Source of the DNA: Albidovulum inexpectatum
GTDB taxonomy: Bacteria > Pseudomonadota > Alphaproteobacteria > Rhodobacterales > Rhodobacteraceae
Reading direction: 5' to 3'
NCBI RefSeq assembly: GCF_002927635.1
Contig: NZ_PRDS01000001.1
Span: 496,001 to 560,000, forward strand
Length of the DNA stretch: 64,000 nucleotides
Shown: in pieces, positions 1 to 10,767 of the stretch
Position numbering within the stretch: position 1 is the stretch's first letter
Layout of the letters: each line of letters opens with the position of its first letter
Notes under the pieces: generated by a model
Database searches by the model: none
Told to the model about the DNA's origin: nothing
Seen by the model: only the letters and a program-made list of their open reading frames with translations
Position numbers and translations under genes: made by a program

Positions 1-115
1 GCGCGCGGCGCGCCTCGGCCTCGGCAAGGGCGCGGCGCGCGGCGGGGGGAAGTTCGTCACGTTCCGATTGCGGTCCGGGGTCGGTATTGTCCGTGTTGCG
101 CGTCTCGTCGCTCAT
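1..115 (-). CDS. DUF1674 / succinate dehydrogenase assembly factor 4-like protein (partial, 5' end only)
   Basis: Only the first 38 codons are inside the window. The ATG is at 113-115 and the gene runs leftwards off the edge. The translated start is acidic and polar, followed by LPPAARRALAEAEARRA. That is the style of DUF1674 proteins, relatives of eukaryotic SDHAF4 that help FAD-loaded SdhA during succinate dehydrogenase assembly. The diagnostic C-terminal block (GxGGxDPxRYGDWE) lies outside the window, so the call rests on the N-terminal block and on my recollection that this family sits beside rsmB in Rhodobacteraceae. It diverges from rsmB across 93 bp. Confidence 0.6.
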   Translation of the reverse strand, partial: MSDETRNTDNTDPGPQSERDELPPAARRALAEAEARRA

Positions 116-208
116 CGGCGCTTTCCTTGTCTGCGGCACGGCCATGATATAGGGCCAGATCAGACGCCGTCCAACCCGCCTGCGCGGCGACGGCAAGACG
201 GGGGCACG

Positions 209-1516
209 ATGGGCAGGATTTCGCAACAGATGGTCCGTTCGGCGCGACAGGGCGCGCTGCGGCTCGTGCTTGGCGTGACAGAGGCGCCCGACGGACAGGG
301 TCGGTCGATCGCCGACCAGATTGCCTCGGGCCTGTTGGCGCCCCTGTCGCCACCAGACCGCGCGCGGGCCCAGCGCCTTGCGCTTGCAACGCTGCGCAAT
401 GTCGCGCGCGCCGAACACGTCCTGCGCCCGCGGCTGCGCAAGCCGCCGCCGCCGGTGATCCGCGCCCTTCTGCGTCTGTCCGTGGTCGAGATGCTTGCCG
501 AAGGCGCGCCGTCGCACGCCGTCGTGAACGACGCCGTCGCGCTGACGCGCGAGATGGGCGCTGCCGGCATGGCCGGCATGGTGAACGCCGTGCTGCGCGC
601 GGCAGCTGCGACACCGCAGGCTGACTGGGACGCCCTGCCGCCCCAGCCGCTGCCCAACTGGCTGCGCGGGCGGTTGATGTCAGCCTATGGCAAGAAGGCC
701 GTTCAGGCGATCGAGGCGGCACATGCGCGCGGCGCGGATCTCGACCTGACGCCGCGTGATGGCGATGCCACGACGCTGGCCGCGACCCTGGGTGCCGAGG
801 CTCTGCCCACCGGCTCGGTTCGCATCCGTGGCGCGGCGCAGGTCTCGCAGCTTCCGGGCTACGAGCAGGGCGGCTGGTGGGTCCAGGACGCCGCCGCCGC
901 GATCCCCGCCCGGGTGCTGGCCGCACGGCCCGGGGAACGCGTGCTCGACCTTTGCGCCGCGCCGGGGGGCAAGACGCTGCAGCTTGCCGCGACGGGCGCA
1001 AGCGTCACCGCGCTGGACATCTCGGACCAGAGGATGGATCGGCTGCGCCAGAACCTGACCCGCTGTGGGCTCTCGGCCGAATGCGTCGTCGCCGACGCGC
1101 TGGACTGGCAGCCAGACCAGCCCTTCGACGCGGTGCTTCTGGATGCGCCATGTTCGGCGACCGGCACGATCCGCCGCCATCCCGACCTGCCCTTCATCCG
1201 CGACGGCAAGTCGATCGCACAGATCGCCGATCTGCAGGACCGGCTGATCGATCGTGCGCTTGGCTTCCTGCGGCCCGGCGGGCGGCTTGTCTTCGCGACC
1301 TGTTCGCTGCTGCCCGAGGAAGGCGAATCCCGGCTCGCGGCCGCGCTCGAACGCCACCCCGGGCTGCGGGCAAACCGCGAGGCCCTTGACCTGCCGGGAA
1401 TTGCGCCGCAATGGATCACGGCAGATGGCGGCCTGCGCCTGCGTCCGGATTACTGGCCGGAACGGGGCGGAATGGATGGGTTCTTCGTGGCCCGGCTGGA
1501 TCTTCCGGGCGCATGA
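209..1516 (+). CDS. rsmB: RsmB/NOP-family RNA (cytosine-5) methyltransferase
   Basis: A 435-residue SAM-dependent methyltransferase of the kind that makes m5C in 16S rRNA (E. coli RsmB acts at C967). The N-terminal ~130 residues form a NusB-like RNA-binding domain. The Rossmann domain follows, with the SAM motif LDLCAAPGGKT. The two family cysteines are in DAPCSATGT and FATCSLLPEEGE. The ATG at 209 follows a G-rich SD; an upstream in-frame start at 68 would add unconserved low-complexity sequence and overlap the divergent gene, so it was rejected. Length matches the family. The stop overlaps the next ATG by 4 bp (ATGA), which suggests translational coupling. Confidence 0.9.
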   Translation: MGRISQQMVRSARQGALRLVLGVTEAPDGQGRSIADQIASGLLAPLSPPDRARAQRLALATLRNVARAEHVLRPRLRKPPPPVIRALLRLSVVEMLAEGAPSHAVVNDAVALTREMGAAGMAGMVNAVLRAAAATPQADWDALPPQPLPNWLRGRLMSAYGKKAVQAIEAAHARGADLDLTPRDGDATTLAATLGAEALPTGSVRIRGAAQVSQLPGYEQGGWWVQDAAAAIPARVLAARPGERVLDLCAAPGGKTLQLAATGASVTALDISDQRMDRLRQNLTRCGLSAECVVADALDWQPDQPFDAVLLDAPCSATGTIRRHPDLPFIRDGKSIAQIADLQDRLIDRALGFLRPGGRLVFATCSLLPEEGESRLAAALERHPGLRANREALDLPGIAPQWITADGGLRLRPDYWPERGGMDGFFVARLDLPGA

Positions 1517-3270
1517 GGCAAGAGCGGGAGCGGCGGATGGCGCGGCGACAGGCGAACGGGCGGGTCAGGATCGGTATCGCGAACCGGTTTCATGCGCGCC
1601 TTGCGGCCCTGTCGGGCGCAACGCCTGAACTGACCCGCCCGCCCGAACCCCGGGACATCGGATCGATCCCGCGCGGACGCGATCTGGCGCGCGGACGGTT
1701 CCGCATGGCCGGCCACATGATCGACAGCGATCCCGAACGGATCTGGGACCAGCCTCCACCCGACAGATACTTCGCCCACGAACTGCACGGTTTCGGCTGG
1801 CTCGACGACCTTGCCGCCGCGGCCGATGCCGCCGCGCGTGAAACGGCCGCGCGGGCGGTCATGGCATGGATCGCGCGGTTCGGCCGCGGCAGCGGCCCGG
1901 GCTGGACCCCGGCGGTAACGGGCCGCCGGGTGATGCGCTGGATCGACCATTCCGCCATGATCCTGGACAAGGCGACGCCCGGCCAAAGCGCCGCCTTCCG
2001 CCGCAGCCTGGCCCAGCAAACGGTCTTCCTGTCGCGCCGCGCGCGCTCGGCGCCACCCGGCCTGCCCCGGCTGACCGCGCTTTGCGCGCTCATCCATGCC
2101 GGCCTGTCGCTCAGCGGCATGGATCGGCATGTTGCCCGGGCCGCCGATGCCGTGGGGCAGGACTGCGCGCGCCAGATCGACGCCGAGGGCGGCATCGCCA
2201 GCCGCAACCCCGAAGAGCTTCTGAACGCCTTTGCCCTTCTGACCCGTGCGGCGACGGATCTGCGCGAAGCGGGCTTCACGCCTGCCACACAGCATCTTTC
2301 CGCGATCGAACGCATCGCGCCCACCCTGCGCGCCCTGCGTCATGCCGATGGCGCGCTTGCCCGCTTTCATGGCGGCGGAAGCGGGGCCGAGGGACGGCTG
2401 GACCTTGCCCTGTCGCTGGCCGGCGGACGCGCGATGACGGCGCGTGGCCTTGCCATGGGCTATGCCCGCCTGGCCGCCGGTCGCAGCACGGTGATCGTCG
2501 ATGCGGCGCGGCCGCCGATGGGGCGGCAATCGGTCAATGCCCATGCCTCGACGCTTGCGCTGGAACTCACCTCGGGGCGTCGGCCGCTGATCGTCAATTG
2601 CGGATCGGGCGCGCGGTTCGGCGCCGATTGGCGGCGGGCGGCACGGGCGACGGCCGCGCATTCGACTTTGGCGATCGAGGGCTATTCGTCGTCCCGCCTT
2701 GCGGCGGGCGCGCGCGCCGAACTGGCCGAGATCCCCGATCAGGTCTGGGCGCAGCCCGAATCCGACCCGCAGGGGCAGACCCTGACTGCCGGGCACAATG
2801 GCTATGTCCCGACCCATGGCCTGACCCATGTGCGCACGCTGCACCTTGCCGGCGATGGCCGCACACTGACCGGCGAGGACACCCTGGGCGCCATGAGCGT
2901 CGCCGACCGCCGCCGCTTCGAGACCGTGATGGAACGGATCGGCCATCGCGGCGTGCCCTTTGCGCTGCATTTCCACCTGCACCCGGATGTCGAGGCCACG
3001 GCGGATGCCTCGGGCCTGCGCGTCACGCTGCGCCTGAAATCGGGTGAAACCTGGATCTTCAGCCATGACGGCACGGCCGAAATGTCGCTTCGGCCCTCGG
3101 TCTATCTGGACGAACGCCTGCCCGAACCGCGCGCCAGCCGGCAGATCGTCCTTTCGGGAACGCTGCAGGACTACGCGATGACGCTGGGCTGGACGCTGGC
3201 CAAGTCGCAGGATACCCCGACCGCCATCCGCGACATCCTGCGCGATGACGACCCCGACCCATTCGCTTGA
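1513..3270 (+). CDS. Heparinase II/III family protein
   Basis: A 585-residue protein of the heparinase II/III-like family. It has an alpha-helical N-terminal half (including repeated ARxVMAWI- and [18 protein letters not shown]-type helices) and a beta-rich C-terminal half ([24 protein letters not shown]). The family contains polysaccharide lyases, but this clade sits between rsmB and purH in many alphaproteobacteria and its substrate is unknown, so a lyase activity on a cell-envelope glycan is inference. No signal peptide is evident. The start at 1513 overlaps the rsmB stop (ATGA); an in-frame ATG at 1537 has a better SD (GGGAGCGG) and is the alternative. The purH SD begins 4 nt after the stop. 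Confidence 0.8.
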   Translation: MRQERERRMARRQANGRVRIGIANRFHARLAALSGATPELTRPPEPRDIGSIPRGRDLARGRFRMAGHMIDSDPERIWDQPPPDRYFAHELHGFGWLDDLAAAADAAARETAARAVMAWIARFGRGSGPGWTPAVTGRRVMRWIDHSAMILDKATPGQSAAFRRSLAQQTVFLSRRARSAPPGLPRLTALCALIHAGLSLSGMDRHVARAADAVGQDCARQIDAEGGIASRNPEELLNAFALLTRAATDLREAGFTPATQHLSAIERIAPTLRALRHADGALARFHGGGSGAEGRLDLALSLAGGRAMTARGLAMGYARLAAGRSTVIVDAARPPMGRQSVNAHASTLALELTSGRRPLIVNCGSGARFGADWRRAARATAAHSTLAIEGYSSSRLAAGARAELAEIPDQVWAQPESDPQGQTLTAGHNGYVPTHGLTHVRTLHLAGDGRTLTGEDTLGAMSVADRRRFETVMERIGHRGVPFALHFHLHPDVEATADASGLRVTLRLKSGETWIFSHDGTAEMSLRPSVYLDERLPEPRASRQIVLSGTLQDYAMTLGWTLAKSQDTPTAIRDILRDDDPDPFA

Positions 3271-3287
3271 CGACAGGAGCCCCAACC

Positions 3288-4883
3288 GTGACCGACACCG
3301 CCCATACCCCGATCCGCCGCGCCCTGATTTCGGTATCCGACAAGACCGGCCTGATCGATTTCGCCCGTGCACTGGCCGAACGCGGCGTCGAACTCCTGTC
3401 CACCGGCGGCACGGCCCGCAGCCTGCGCGAGGCCGGTCTGGCGGTGCGCGACGTGTCCGAACTCACCGGATTCCCCGAGATGATGGATGGCCGGGTCAAG
3501 ACCCTGCACCCCAAGGTCCATGGCGCCCTGCTGGCGCTGCGCGACAATCCCGACCATGTCGCCGCGATGCAGGCGCATGACATCGCGCCGATCGATCTCT
3601 TGGTCGTGAACCTCTATCCGTTCGAATCCACCGTGGCTTCGGGCGCAGACTATGACACCTGCGTCGAGAACATCGACATCGGCGGGCCCGCGATGATGCG
3701 CGCGGCGGCAAAGAACCACGCCCATGTCGCGGTCGTCGTCGATCCCCAGGACTATGCCGCGCTGCTGCAGGACATGGATCAGCATGGCGGCGCGACCTGC
3801 CCGAAATTCCGCCGCAAGCTGGCCCAGCGCGCCTATGCCCGCACCGCCGCCTATGATGCGGCGGTGTCGAACTGGCTGGCCGAAGCGGCCGGCGATTTCG
3901 CCCCGCGCCGCCGCGCCTTTGCCGGCACGATGGCCCAGGCCCTGCGCTATGGCGAGAACCCGCATCAGCGCGCGGCCTTCTATGTCGATGGCTCGAACCG
4001 CCCCGGGGTTGCCACCGCGCGCCAGTGGCAGGGCAAGGAACTGTCCTACAACAACATCAACGACACCGATGCGGCCTTCGAGCTGGTCGCCGAGTTCGAC
4101 CCGGCCGAAGGCCCGGCCTGCGCGATCATCAAGCACGCCAATCCCTGCGGCGTGGCGCGCGGCAACAGCCTGGTCGAGGCCTATCGGCGCGCCTATGACT
4201 GCGACCGCGTATCGGCCTTTGGCGGGATCGTCGCGCTGAACGGCACGCTGGACGGCGAAACCGCCCGCGCCATCACCGAGATCTTCACCGAGGTCGTGAT
4301 CGCCCCGGATGCCACCGAAGAGGCACGCGAGGTCTTTGCCGCCAGGAAGAACCTGCGCCTGCTGACGACCGGCGCGCTGCCCGATCCGCGCGCGCCGGGC
4401 CTGGCCTTCCGGCAGGTCTCTGGCGGATTCCTGGTGCAGGACCGCGACAATGGCATGATCGACCCGGCCGACCTGAAGGTCGTGACGAAACGCGCCCCGA
4501 CCGAAACCGAGATGGCCGATCTGTTGTTTTCCTGGAAGGTGGCCAAGCACGTCAAGTCGAATGCCATCGTTTACGTCAAGGGCGGCGCAACGGTCGGCAT
4601 CGGCGCGGGCCAGATGAGCCGCGTGGATTCGACCCGGATCGCGGCGCGCAAATCGGCCGACATGGCGCAGGCCCTGGGCCTGCCCGAACCCACGGTCCGG
4701 GGCTCGGTCGTCGCGTCCGATGCCTTCTTCCCCTTCGCCGACGGGCTGCTGGCCGCGGCCGAGGCCGGCGCGACCGCGATCATCCAGCCCGGCGGCTCGA
4801 TGCGCGACGACGAGGTGATCGCGGCGGCCGACGCGGCCGGGCTGGCGATGGTCTTCACCGGCCAGCGGCATTTCCGGCATTGA
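3288..4883 (+). CDS. purH: Bifunctional AICAR transformylase / IMP cyclohydrolase
   Basis: Catalyses the last two steps of de novo purine synthesis: formylation of AICAR by 10-formyl-THF, then ring closure to IMP. The 531-residue protein opens with the MGS-like IMP cyclohydrolase domain ([41 protein letters not shown]). The AICAR transformylase domain follows and carries the catalytic IIKHANPCG motif. Start choice: GTG at 3288 has AGGAG 8 nt upstream, whereas the in-frame TTG at 3267 lies inside the previous gene and lacks an SD. It is probably co-transcribed with the upstream genes and with lspA 7 bp downstream. Confidence 0.96.
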   Translation: MTDTAHTPIRRALISVSDKTGLIDFARALAERGVELLSTGGTARSLREAGLAVRDVSELTGFPEMMDGRVKTLHPKVHGALLALRDNPDHVAAMQAHDIAPIDLLVVNLYPFESTVASGADYDTCVENIDIGGPAMMRAAAKNHAHVAVVVDPQDYAALLQDMDQHGGATCPKFRRKLAQRAYARTAAYDAAVSNWLAEAAGDFAPRRRAFAGTMAQALRYGENPHQRAAFYVDGSNRPGVATARQWQGKELSYNNINDTDAAFELVAEFDPAEGPACAIIKHANPCGVARGNSLVEAYRRAYDCDRVSAFGGIVALNGTLDGETARAITEIFTEVVIAPDATEEAREVFAARKNLRLLTTGALPDPRAPGLAFRQVSGGFLVQDRDNGMIDPADLKVVTKRAPTETEMADLLFSWKVAKHVKSNAIVYVKGGATVGIGAGQMSRVDSTRIAARKSADMAQALGLPEPTVRGSVVASDAFFPFADGLLAAAEAGATAIIQPGGSMRDDEVIAAADAAGLAMVFTGQRHFRH

Positions 4884-4890
4884 GGCCGCA

Positions 4891-5370
4891 ATGAAGGTCA
4901 ACCGCGCGTTCTGGTGGAGCATGGCGGCCACCCTGGCCGCCGACCAGGTGTCGAAGTTCCTTGTCGTGCACTGGCTGGACCTGTGGTCACGCCAGGTGAT
5001 CGCGGTCATCCCTGGCTGGCTGAAGTTCCACATGGCCTGGAACCAGGGCATCAATTTCGGCCTGTTGTCGGGATCGAGCGAGATCACGCGCTGGACATTG
5101 ATCGGGGTCGCGATCGCGGTCAGCATATGGGTCTTTTCGTGGGCACGGCGCGAGCCGCACAACCGCGTGGTGCAGCTTTCGGCCGGCCTGCTGATCGGGG
5201 GCGCGCTTGGCAATGTGATCGACCGCATCGCCTATGGCGCGGTGGCCGATTTCCTGAACGTCTCGATTCCCGGCATCCGCAATCCGTGGTCGTTCAATAT
5301 CGCGGATATCGCCATCTTCGTCGGCGCATTCGGCCTGGTGCTGTTTTCGGGGCGCAACAAGACCCCGTGA
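4891..5370 (+). CDS. lspA: Lipoprotein signal peptidase (signal peptidase II)
   Basis: Inner-membrane aspartyl protease that removes signal peptides from diacylglyceryl-modified prolipoproteins. The 159-residue protein has four predicted membrane helices and the family blocks ADQVSK (17-22), NQGINFGL (51-58), GNVIDR (107-112), VADFLN (118-123) and NIAD (136-139). By homology Asp120 and Asp139 are the catalytic pair. A plausible substrate, the DUF3035 lipoprotein, is encoded next door. Confidence 0.95.
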   Translation: MKVNRAFWWSMAATLAADQVSKFLVVHWLDLWSRQVIAVIPGWLKFHMAWNQGINFGLLSGSSEITRWTLIGVAIAVSIWVFSWARREPHNRVVQLSAGLLIGGALGNVIDRIAYGAVADFLNVSIPGIRNPWSFNIADIAIFVGAFGLVLFSGRNKTP

Positions 5371-5424
5371 CGCGCAGGCGCACATCGGCTAAACGAGATC
5401 AGGAACGGCACGGGGAGACTTCTG

Positions 5425-5979
5425 ATGGCGGCACGATCGGTTCTGGGCGCAATCGCGACGCTTGGCGTGGTGGCTCTGGTGTCGGGCTGCGGCACGTTCG
5501 GCGGCGGCGAAAACGACCCCCGGCTGATGAACATCCGATCGGCCAGCCGGTCGCCGGACGAATTCGCGATCCTGCCGACCAAGCCGCTGCAGATGCCCCA
5601 GGATCTGGCCGCGCTGCCTGAACCGACGCCGGGCGGGTCCAACCTGGTCGATCCCACGCCCGAGGCCGACGCCGTCGCGGCGCTGGGCGGCAACCCGGCG
5701 CTGTTGCAGCGCGACACGATCCCCGCCGCATCGGGCAGCCTGATCGCCCATGTCACGCGCTTTGGCGTGGCGCAGGACATCCGCGCGACGCTGGCGGCCG
5801 AGGATCTGGATTATCGCCGCAGGAATGACGGCCGGCTGCTCGAACGGCTGTTCGACGTGAACGTCTATTTCCGCGCCTATGCGCCGATGACGCTGGACCC
5901 CTATGCCGAGCTGGAGCGTTGGCGCCGCGCGGGGCTGCGCACCGTCTCGGCCCCGCCGCGCGAACTGACGCAAGAGTGA
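5425..5979 (+). CDS. DUF3035 lipoprotein (possible BamF-like outer-membrane assembly subunit)
   Basis: A 184-residue predicted lipoprotein. It has a hydrophobic N-terminal segment and a lipobox ending at Cys22 (LVSGC), then a Pro/Asp-rich region (DPRLMNIRSASRSPDEFAIL, LPTKPLQMP) typical of DUF3035. Some alphaproteobacterial members have been described as BAM-complex subunits (BamF); I recall this from family annotation, so the role here is tentative. A GGGGAGA SD precedes the ATG. The position between lspA and two secreted M16 peptidases is a conserved envelope-biogenesis neighbourhood. Confidence 0.75.
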   Translation: MAARSVLGAIATLGVVALVSGCGTFGGGENDPRLMNIRSASRSPDEFAILPTKPLQMPQDLAALPEPTPGGSNLVDPTPEADAVAALGGNPALLQRDTIPAASGSLIAHVTRFGVAQDIRATLAAEDLDYRRRNDGRLLERLFDVNVYFRAYAPMTLDPYAELERWRRAGLRTVSAPPRELTQE

Positions 5980-6052
5980 CCGTCGCGCCGCGCCGATCCG
6001 CTTGACCGTGGCGTTCCGTCCGCTACCTCTGGTTCCATCGCAGGAGGAGACG

Positions 6053-7498
6053 ATGCGGCATCGGAAAGACAATTCTCTCTGGGCGCGACTTGCCCGACCC
6101 GCAATATGCGCCGCGTTTCTGTCTGCCGCGTCGGGACTCGCCGCTGCGATCCCCGCGCGTGCCGAAACGACCATGCCGGCACAGGCGGACATTCAGGCCC
6201 AAGCCGCGGAACGGGTCACGGATTTCACGCTGGACAACGGCCTGCAGGTCGTCGTGATCGAGGATCACCGGGCGCCGGTCGTGGTGCAGATGGTCTGGTA
6301 CCGCGCCGGCGCGGCGGATGAGCGCCCGGGCCTGTCCGGTGTCGCGCATTATCTGGAACACCTGATGTTCAAGGGCACCGACACCGTGCCCTCGGGCGAA
6401 TTTTCCCGCATCGTCCAGGCCAATGGCGGCTCGGACAACGCCTTCACCTCGTGGGACTTCACGGCCTATTACCAGCGCATCGCGGCCGACAGGCTGGATC
6501 TGGTCATGCGGATGGAGGCCGACCGCATGCGCAACCTGCGTCTGACCGATGACGACTGGCGCACCGAACGTGAGGTCGTGATCGAGGAACGCAACCAGCG
6601 CACCGACAGCGACCCCGGCGCGCTGTTTTCCGAACAGCGCCGCGCGGCGCAATATCTCAACCACCCCTATGGCCGTCCCGTCATCGGCTGGCGGCACGAG
6701 ATGGAAGCCCTGACGCGCGAGGACGCGCTGGCCTGGTACCGGACCTATTACGCGCCCAACAACGCGGTGCTGATCGTGGCGGGCGACGTGACCCCGGACA
6801 AGGTGCGCGAACTGGCCGAACGCTATTACGGCCCGCTGGAGCCCAGCCCCGACATAGCCCCCCGCGTGCGGCCTCAGGAACCGCCTCAGCTTGCCGAGCG
6901 GCACATGACCTTCATCGATCCGCGCGTGCGACAGCCCTATGTGGTGCGCAGCTATCTTGCGCCCGAACGTGACCCGGGCGATCAGCGCCAGGCCGCCGCG
7001 CTGACGATTCTCGCCGATCTTCTGGGCGGCGACGGCCAGACCTCGTATCTTGCGCGCAAGCTGCAATTCGAAAGGACGGTCGCCGTGCATTCCTCGGCCG
7101 GCTATGACGGCACCGCGCTGGACGACACGATGTTCACCCTGGCCGTCGTTCCCGCTCAGGGCATCAGTCTTGCCGAGGCCGAGGCCGCGCTGGATACCGC
7201 GCTGCAGGACTTCCTGGACGAAGGCATCGCCCCCGAGGACTTCGCGCGCGTCAAGACGCGCATCCATGCCGCGCAGATCTATGCCCGCGATGACGTGATG
7301 GGACTGGCGCGCCGCTATGGCGAGGCCCTGACGACCGGCCTGACCCTGCAGGACGTGCGCGACTGGCCCGCGATACTCGACGCCGTGACCGAAGAGGACG
7401 TGATGCAGGCCGCCCGGCAGGTTCTGGACCGCCGTCATGCCGTCACGGGCTGGCTGATGGCCCCGCAGGGCGCGACCCAGCAGGAGATGACGCAATGA
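6053..7498 (+). CDS. M16 family zinc metallopeptidase, catalytic member
   Basis: A 481-residue secreted peptidase of the pitrilysin/processing-peptidase family. A signal peptide (about residues 1-37, ending PARA) precedes the M16 N-terminal domain with the inverted zinc motif HYLEH (His99, Glu102, His103) and the distal glutamate region EREVVIEER. The C-terminal M16 half follows. The start at 6053 has AGGAGG 6 nt upstream; an in-frame ATG at 6002 would displace the signal peptide and was rejected. The ATGA overlap with the next gene, which lacks the zinc motif, suggests an active/inactive heterodimer as in the Sphingomonas M16 pairs and mitochondrial MPP. Confidence 0.9.
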   Translation: MRHRKDNSLWARLARPAICAAFLSAASGLAAAIPARAETTMPAQADIQAQAAERVTDFTLDNGLQVVVIEDHRAPVVVQMVWYRAGAADERPGLSGVAHYLEHLMFKGTDTVPSGEFSRIVQANGGSDNAFTSWDFTAYYQRIAADRLDLVMRMEADRMRNLRLTDDDWRTEREVVIEERNQRTDSDPGALFSEQRRAAQYLNHPYGRPVIGWRHEMEALTREDALAWYRTYYAPNNAVLIVAGDVTPDKVRELAERYYGPLEPSPDIAPRVRPQEPPQLAERHMTFIDPRVRQPYVVRSYLAPERDPGDQRQAAALTILADLLGGDGQTSYLARKLQFERTVAVHSSAGYDGTALDDTMFTLAVVPAQGISLAEAEAALDTALQDFLDEGIAPEDFARVKTRIHAAQIYARDDVMGLARRYGEALTTGLTLQDVRDWPAILDAVTEEDVMQAARQVLDRRHAVTGWLMAPQGATQQEMTQ

Positions 7499-8817
7499 TC
7501 CGCCTTGCCCTTCGCCTGTGCGCGGCGCTGACGCTTGCGCTTTCCGCGGCCCTGCCCGCCCGCGCGATCGACATCCGCGAAGTGACCTCGCCCGGCGGCA
7601 TCCGTGCCTGGCTGGTCGAGGAACATTCCATTCCCTTCACCGCGCTCGAGATCCGCTTTCGCGGCGGCACCAGCCTGGACCCGGCCGACAAGCGCGGCGT
7701 GACGCTGCTGATGGCCTCGCTGCTGGAGGAAGGCGCGGGCGACTTCGACAGCCAGGGCTTCGCGCGGGCGCGCGACGATCTGGCCGCCGAGTTCCGCTTT
7801 GACGCGGGACGCGATTCCGTCTCGGTCTCGGCCCGGATGCTCAGCGAGAACCGCGATCAGGCGGCCGAGCTCTTGCGCCTTGCCCTGACGCAGCCCCGTT
7901 TCGATCCCGACGCGATCGAACGTGTTCGCGGCCAGATGCTGTCGATCATCCGTTCCGAACAATCCGACCCGAATGCCATCGCATGGCGCGAATTCGACGC
8001 GCTGGCCTTTGGCGATCATCCCTATGGCAGTTCGCCGAACGGCACCGAGGACAGCGTCGCGGCAATCACGCGCGACGATCTGGTGGCGATCCATCGCGGG
8101 GCGCTGGCGCGCGACCGGCTGTATGTATCGGCCGTCGGCGACATCACGGCCGAAGAGCTGGGCCCGCTTCTGGACCGGATCCTGGGGGATCTGCCCGAAA
8201 CCGGCGCGCCTCTGCCCCCACATGTCGAACCCGCGCTGAGCGGAGGCGTCAGCATCGTCGAATTTCCCGTTCCCCAATCGGTCGTCGTCTTCGGCCAGAA
8301 GGGGATCAGGCGCGACGATCCCGATTTCTTTGCTGCCTATGTGCTGAACCACATCCTTGGCGGATCGGGCTTTGGCGCCCGCCTGATGGAGGAAGTGCGT
8401 GAACGCCGCGGCCTGACCTATGGAATCTATACCTGGCTGGCCCCGATGGACCTGGCCGAATTGTGGCAGGGCCAGTTCGCCTCGGCCAACGAAAAGGTCG
8501 CCGAGGCGATCGGCGTGGTGCGCGAGGAATGGGCCCGCATCGCCGCAGAAGGCGTGAGCGAGGACGAATTGCAGGCCGCCAAGACCTATCTGACCGGCTC
8601 TTACCCTCTGCGCTTTGACGGCAACGGGCCGATCGCCGCGATCCTTGTCGGAATGCAGATGGAGGGGCTTCCGATCAGCTATGTCAACGAGCGCAATGGA
8701 TACATCGAGTCCGTGACGGCCGAGGATATCCGCCGCGTGGCCGCGCGGCTGATGCAACCCGACGGCCTGCGCTTCGTCGTCGTCGGCCAGCCCCGGGGAC
8801 TGGATGTTTCCAACTGA
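7495..8817 (+). CDS. M16 family protein, non-catalytic partner
   Basis: A 440-residue M16 homologue with a signal peptide (residues 1-24, ending ARA). Where HxxEH should be it has LLMASLLEEGAG, so it cannot bind zinc in the usual way. It keeps the C-terminal substrate-binding element RRGLTYGIYTW of the non-catalytic family half. It starts within the stop of the catalytic member (ATGA). By analogy with MPP-alpha or the Sphingomonas SPH pair it probably forms the chamber half that positions substrate. That pairing is inference; the missing motif is directly visible. Confidence 0.88.
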   Translation: MIRLALRLCAALTLALSAALPARAIDIREVTSPGGIRAWLVEEHSIPFTALEIRFRGGTSLDPADKRGVTLLMASLLEEGAGDFDSQGFARARDDLAAEFRFDAGRDSVSVSARMLSENRDQAAELLRLALTQPRFDPDAIERVRGQMLSIIRSEQSDPNAIAWREFDALAFGDHPYGSSPNGTEDSVAAITRDDLVAIHRGALARDRLYVSAVGDITAEELGPLLDRILGDLPETGAPLPPHVEPALSGGVSIVEFPVPQSVVVFGQKGIRRDDPDFFAAYVLNHILGGSGFGARLMEEVRERRGLTYGIYTWLAPMDLAELWQGQFASANEKVAEAIGVVREEWARIAAEGVSEDELQAAKTYLTGSYPLRFDGNGPIAAILVGMQMEGLPISYVNERNGYIESVTAEDIRRVAARLMQPDGLRFVVVGQPRGLDVSN

Positions 8818-8874
8818 CGGGACGGGCAGCGGGCATCTGGCCGAATCGGCGCACGGCATGCTAGGTCTGGTGGC

Positions 8875-10767
8875 ATGACCGTGATCGACCCCAAGATAAG
8901 CCAGAACCGCCCGGTAATCCGCCAGCTGGACGAAGCCGCGATCAACCGCATCGCCGCGGGCGAGGTCGTCGAACGCCCTGCCTCGGCCGTCAAGGAACTG
9001 GTCGAGAACGCGCTGGATGCGGGCGCGCGACGGATCGAGATCGCGCAGGCCGATGGCGGCAAGACGCTGATCCGCGTCACCGACGATGGCTGCGGCATGA
9101 CGGCTCAGGACCTGCCGCTTGCGCTGTCGCGTCATGCGACCTCGAAGATCGACGAGTCGGACCTGCTGAACATCCGCAGCTTCGGTTTTCGCGGCGAGGC
9201 TCTGCCGTCGCTGGGCGCGGTCGGGCGGCTGCGCATCACCTCGCGGGCCGAAGGCCACGACGCGGCGATGATCGAGGTCGATGGGGGCCGGATGGGGCCC
9301 GTCCGCCCTGCGGCGCTGTCGCGCGGCACGGTGGTGGAACTGCGCGATCTGTTCCACGCCACGCCCGCGCGACTGAAATTCCTGCGCTCGGACCGGGCCG
9401 AGGCGATGGCCATAAAGGATGTCGTCCTGCGGCTGGCCATGGCCGAACCGCGCGTGGGATTCGTGCTGCGCGACGTTTCGGGCGGGGGCGAAGGCCGCGT
9501 GATCCTGCGTGCCGATGCCGAGCAGGGAGAGCTGTTCGATGCGTTGTCGCGCAGGCTGCGGGTTCTTCTGGGCCGCGACTTCGTCGAAAACGCCATTCCG
9601 ATCGAGGCCGAGCGCGAAGGCCTGCGCCTGACCGGGCTGGCGGCGCTGCCAACCTATTCGCGCGGGGCGGCGGTCGAACAATTCCTGTTCGTCAATGGCC
9701 GGCCCGTGCGCGACAAGCTGCTGACCGGTGCGTTGCGGGCGGCCTATTCCGACGTTCTGCCCCGCGACCGGCACCCCGCGGCGGCCCTGTTCATTGCCTG
9801 CCCGCCCGAATCCGTCGATGTCAATGTCCACCCCGCCAAGGCCGAGGTGCGGTTCCGCGATCCCGGACTTGCCCGGGGCCTGCTGGTATCGGCCCTGCGC
9901 CACGCGCTGGCCGAGGCCGGCCATCGCAGCGCGACCACGGTCGCGGGCATGACGCTGGGCGCGATGCGGCCCGAACCGGTGTCAGCCGACGCTCCGCCGC
10001 GCATCTACCAGATGGATCGCCCCTCGGCGCGGGCGCTTCAGGCCAGCCGTCTGGCCTTTGCCCCCGGCGCGGCGCCGTCCCAGCCGCCGACGACGCCGCA
10101 TCTTGCCCCGGAACTGGCCGAGGCAAGTGCCCGGTTCGACGCCCCGCTACCCGACACCGACCAGGACGCGCCCGATCCCGCAACCGCCTGCCCGCTGGGC
10201 GCGGCGCGGGCGCAGATCCACGAAAACTATATCATCGCCCAGACGGCGACCGGCATGGTGATCGTCGACCAGCATGCCGCGCATGAACGGCTGGTTTATG
10301 AACGGCTGAAGCGCCAGCGCGCCGAACATGGCGTGGCCGCGCAGGCCCTGCTGATCCCCGAGGTGGTCGAGCTTGACCCCACCGATGCCGCGCTGATCCT
10401 TGATCACGCCGAAACGCTGGCCAGCCTGGGGCTGAATGTCGAACCCTTTGGCGGCGGCGCGATCGCGGTGCGTGAAACCCCCGCAATCCTTGGCGAGGTC
10501 GATGCCGCCGCCCTGATCCGCGACATCCTGGACGAACTGCGCGACGAAGGCGACAGCCGGACTTTGGAGGCGCGGATCGACGCGGTCCTGTCGCGCATGG
10601 CCTGCCACGGCTCGGTCCGTTCGGGCCGCCGGATGCGTGTCGAGGAAATGAACGCGCTGTTGCGCGAGATGGAGCGCACGCCGCTGTCGGGCCAGTGCAA
10701 CCACGGCCGGCCGACCTATGTCGAGCTGCGCCTGTCCGATATCGAACGGCTGTTCGGACGCACATGA
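8875..10767 (+). CDS. mutL: DNA mismatch repair protein MutL
   Basis: The mismatch-repair matchmaker, 630 residues. The GHKL ATPase N-terminus shows [29 protein letters not shown] and [10 protein letters not shown] proline/alanine-rich linker (about 360-430) leads to the dimerisation domain. This contains [12 protein letters not shown] near residue 465, which fits the DQHA(X)2E(X)4E metal-binding motif of MutL endonucleases, plus ACHGSVRSG and QCNHGRPT. It should therefore nick DNA itself, as expected for a lineage without MutH. It overlaps rmuC by 4 bp. Confidence 0.95.
   Translation: MTVIDPKISQNRPVIRQLDEAAINRIAAGEVVERPASAVKELVENALDAGARRIEIAQADGGKTLIRVTDDGCGMTAQDLPLALSRHATSKIDESDLLNIRSFGFRGEALPSLGAVGRLRITSRAEGHDAAMIEVDGGRMGPVRPAALSRGTVVELRDLFHATPARLKFLRSDRAEAMAIKDVVLRLAMAEPRVGFVLRDVSGGGEGRVILRADAEQGELFDALSRRLRVLLGRDFVENAIPIEAEREGLRLTGLAALPTYSRGAAVEQFLFVNGRPVRDKLLTGALRAAYSDVLPRDRHPAAALFIACPPESVDVNVHPAKAEVRFRDPGLARGLLVSALRHALAEAGHRSATTVAGMTLGAMRPEPVSADAPPRIYQMDRPSARALQASRLAFAPGAAPSQPPTTPHLAPELAEASARFDAPLPDTDQDAPDPATACPLGAARAQIHENYIIAQTATGMVIVDQHAAHERLVYERLKRQRAEHGVAAQALLIPEVVELDPTDAALILDHAETLASLGLNVEPFGGGAIAVRETPAILGEVDAAALIRDILDELRDEGDSRTLEARIDAVLSRMACHGSVRSGRRMRVEEMNALLREMERTPLSGQCNHGRPTYVELRLSDIERLFGRT

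Noticed and set aside
3171-5228. Long minus-strand frame across purH and lspA
   Set aside because: Antisense shadow: purH and lspA on the plus strand show all family motifs.
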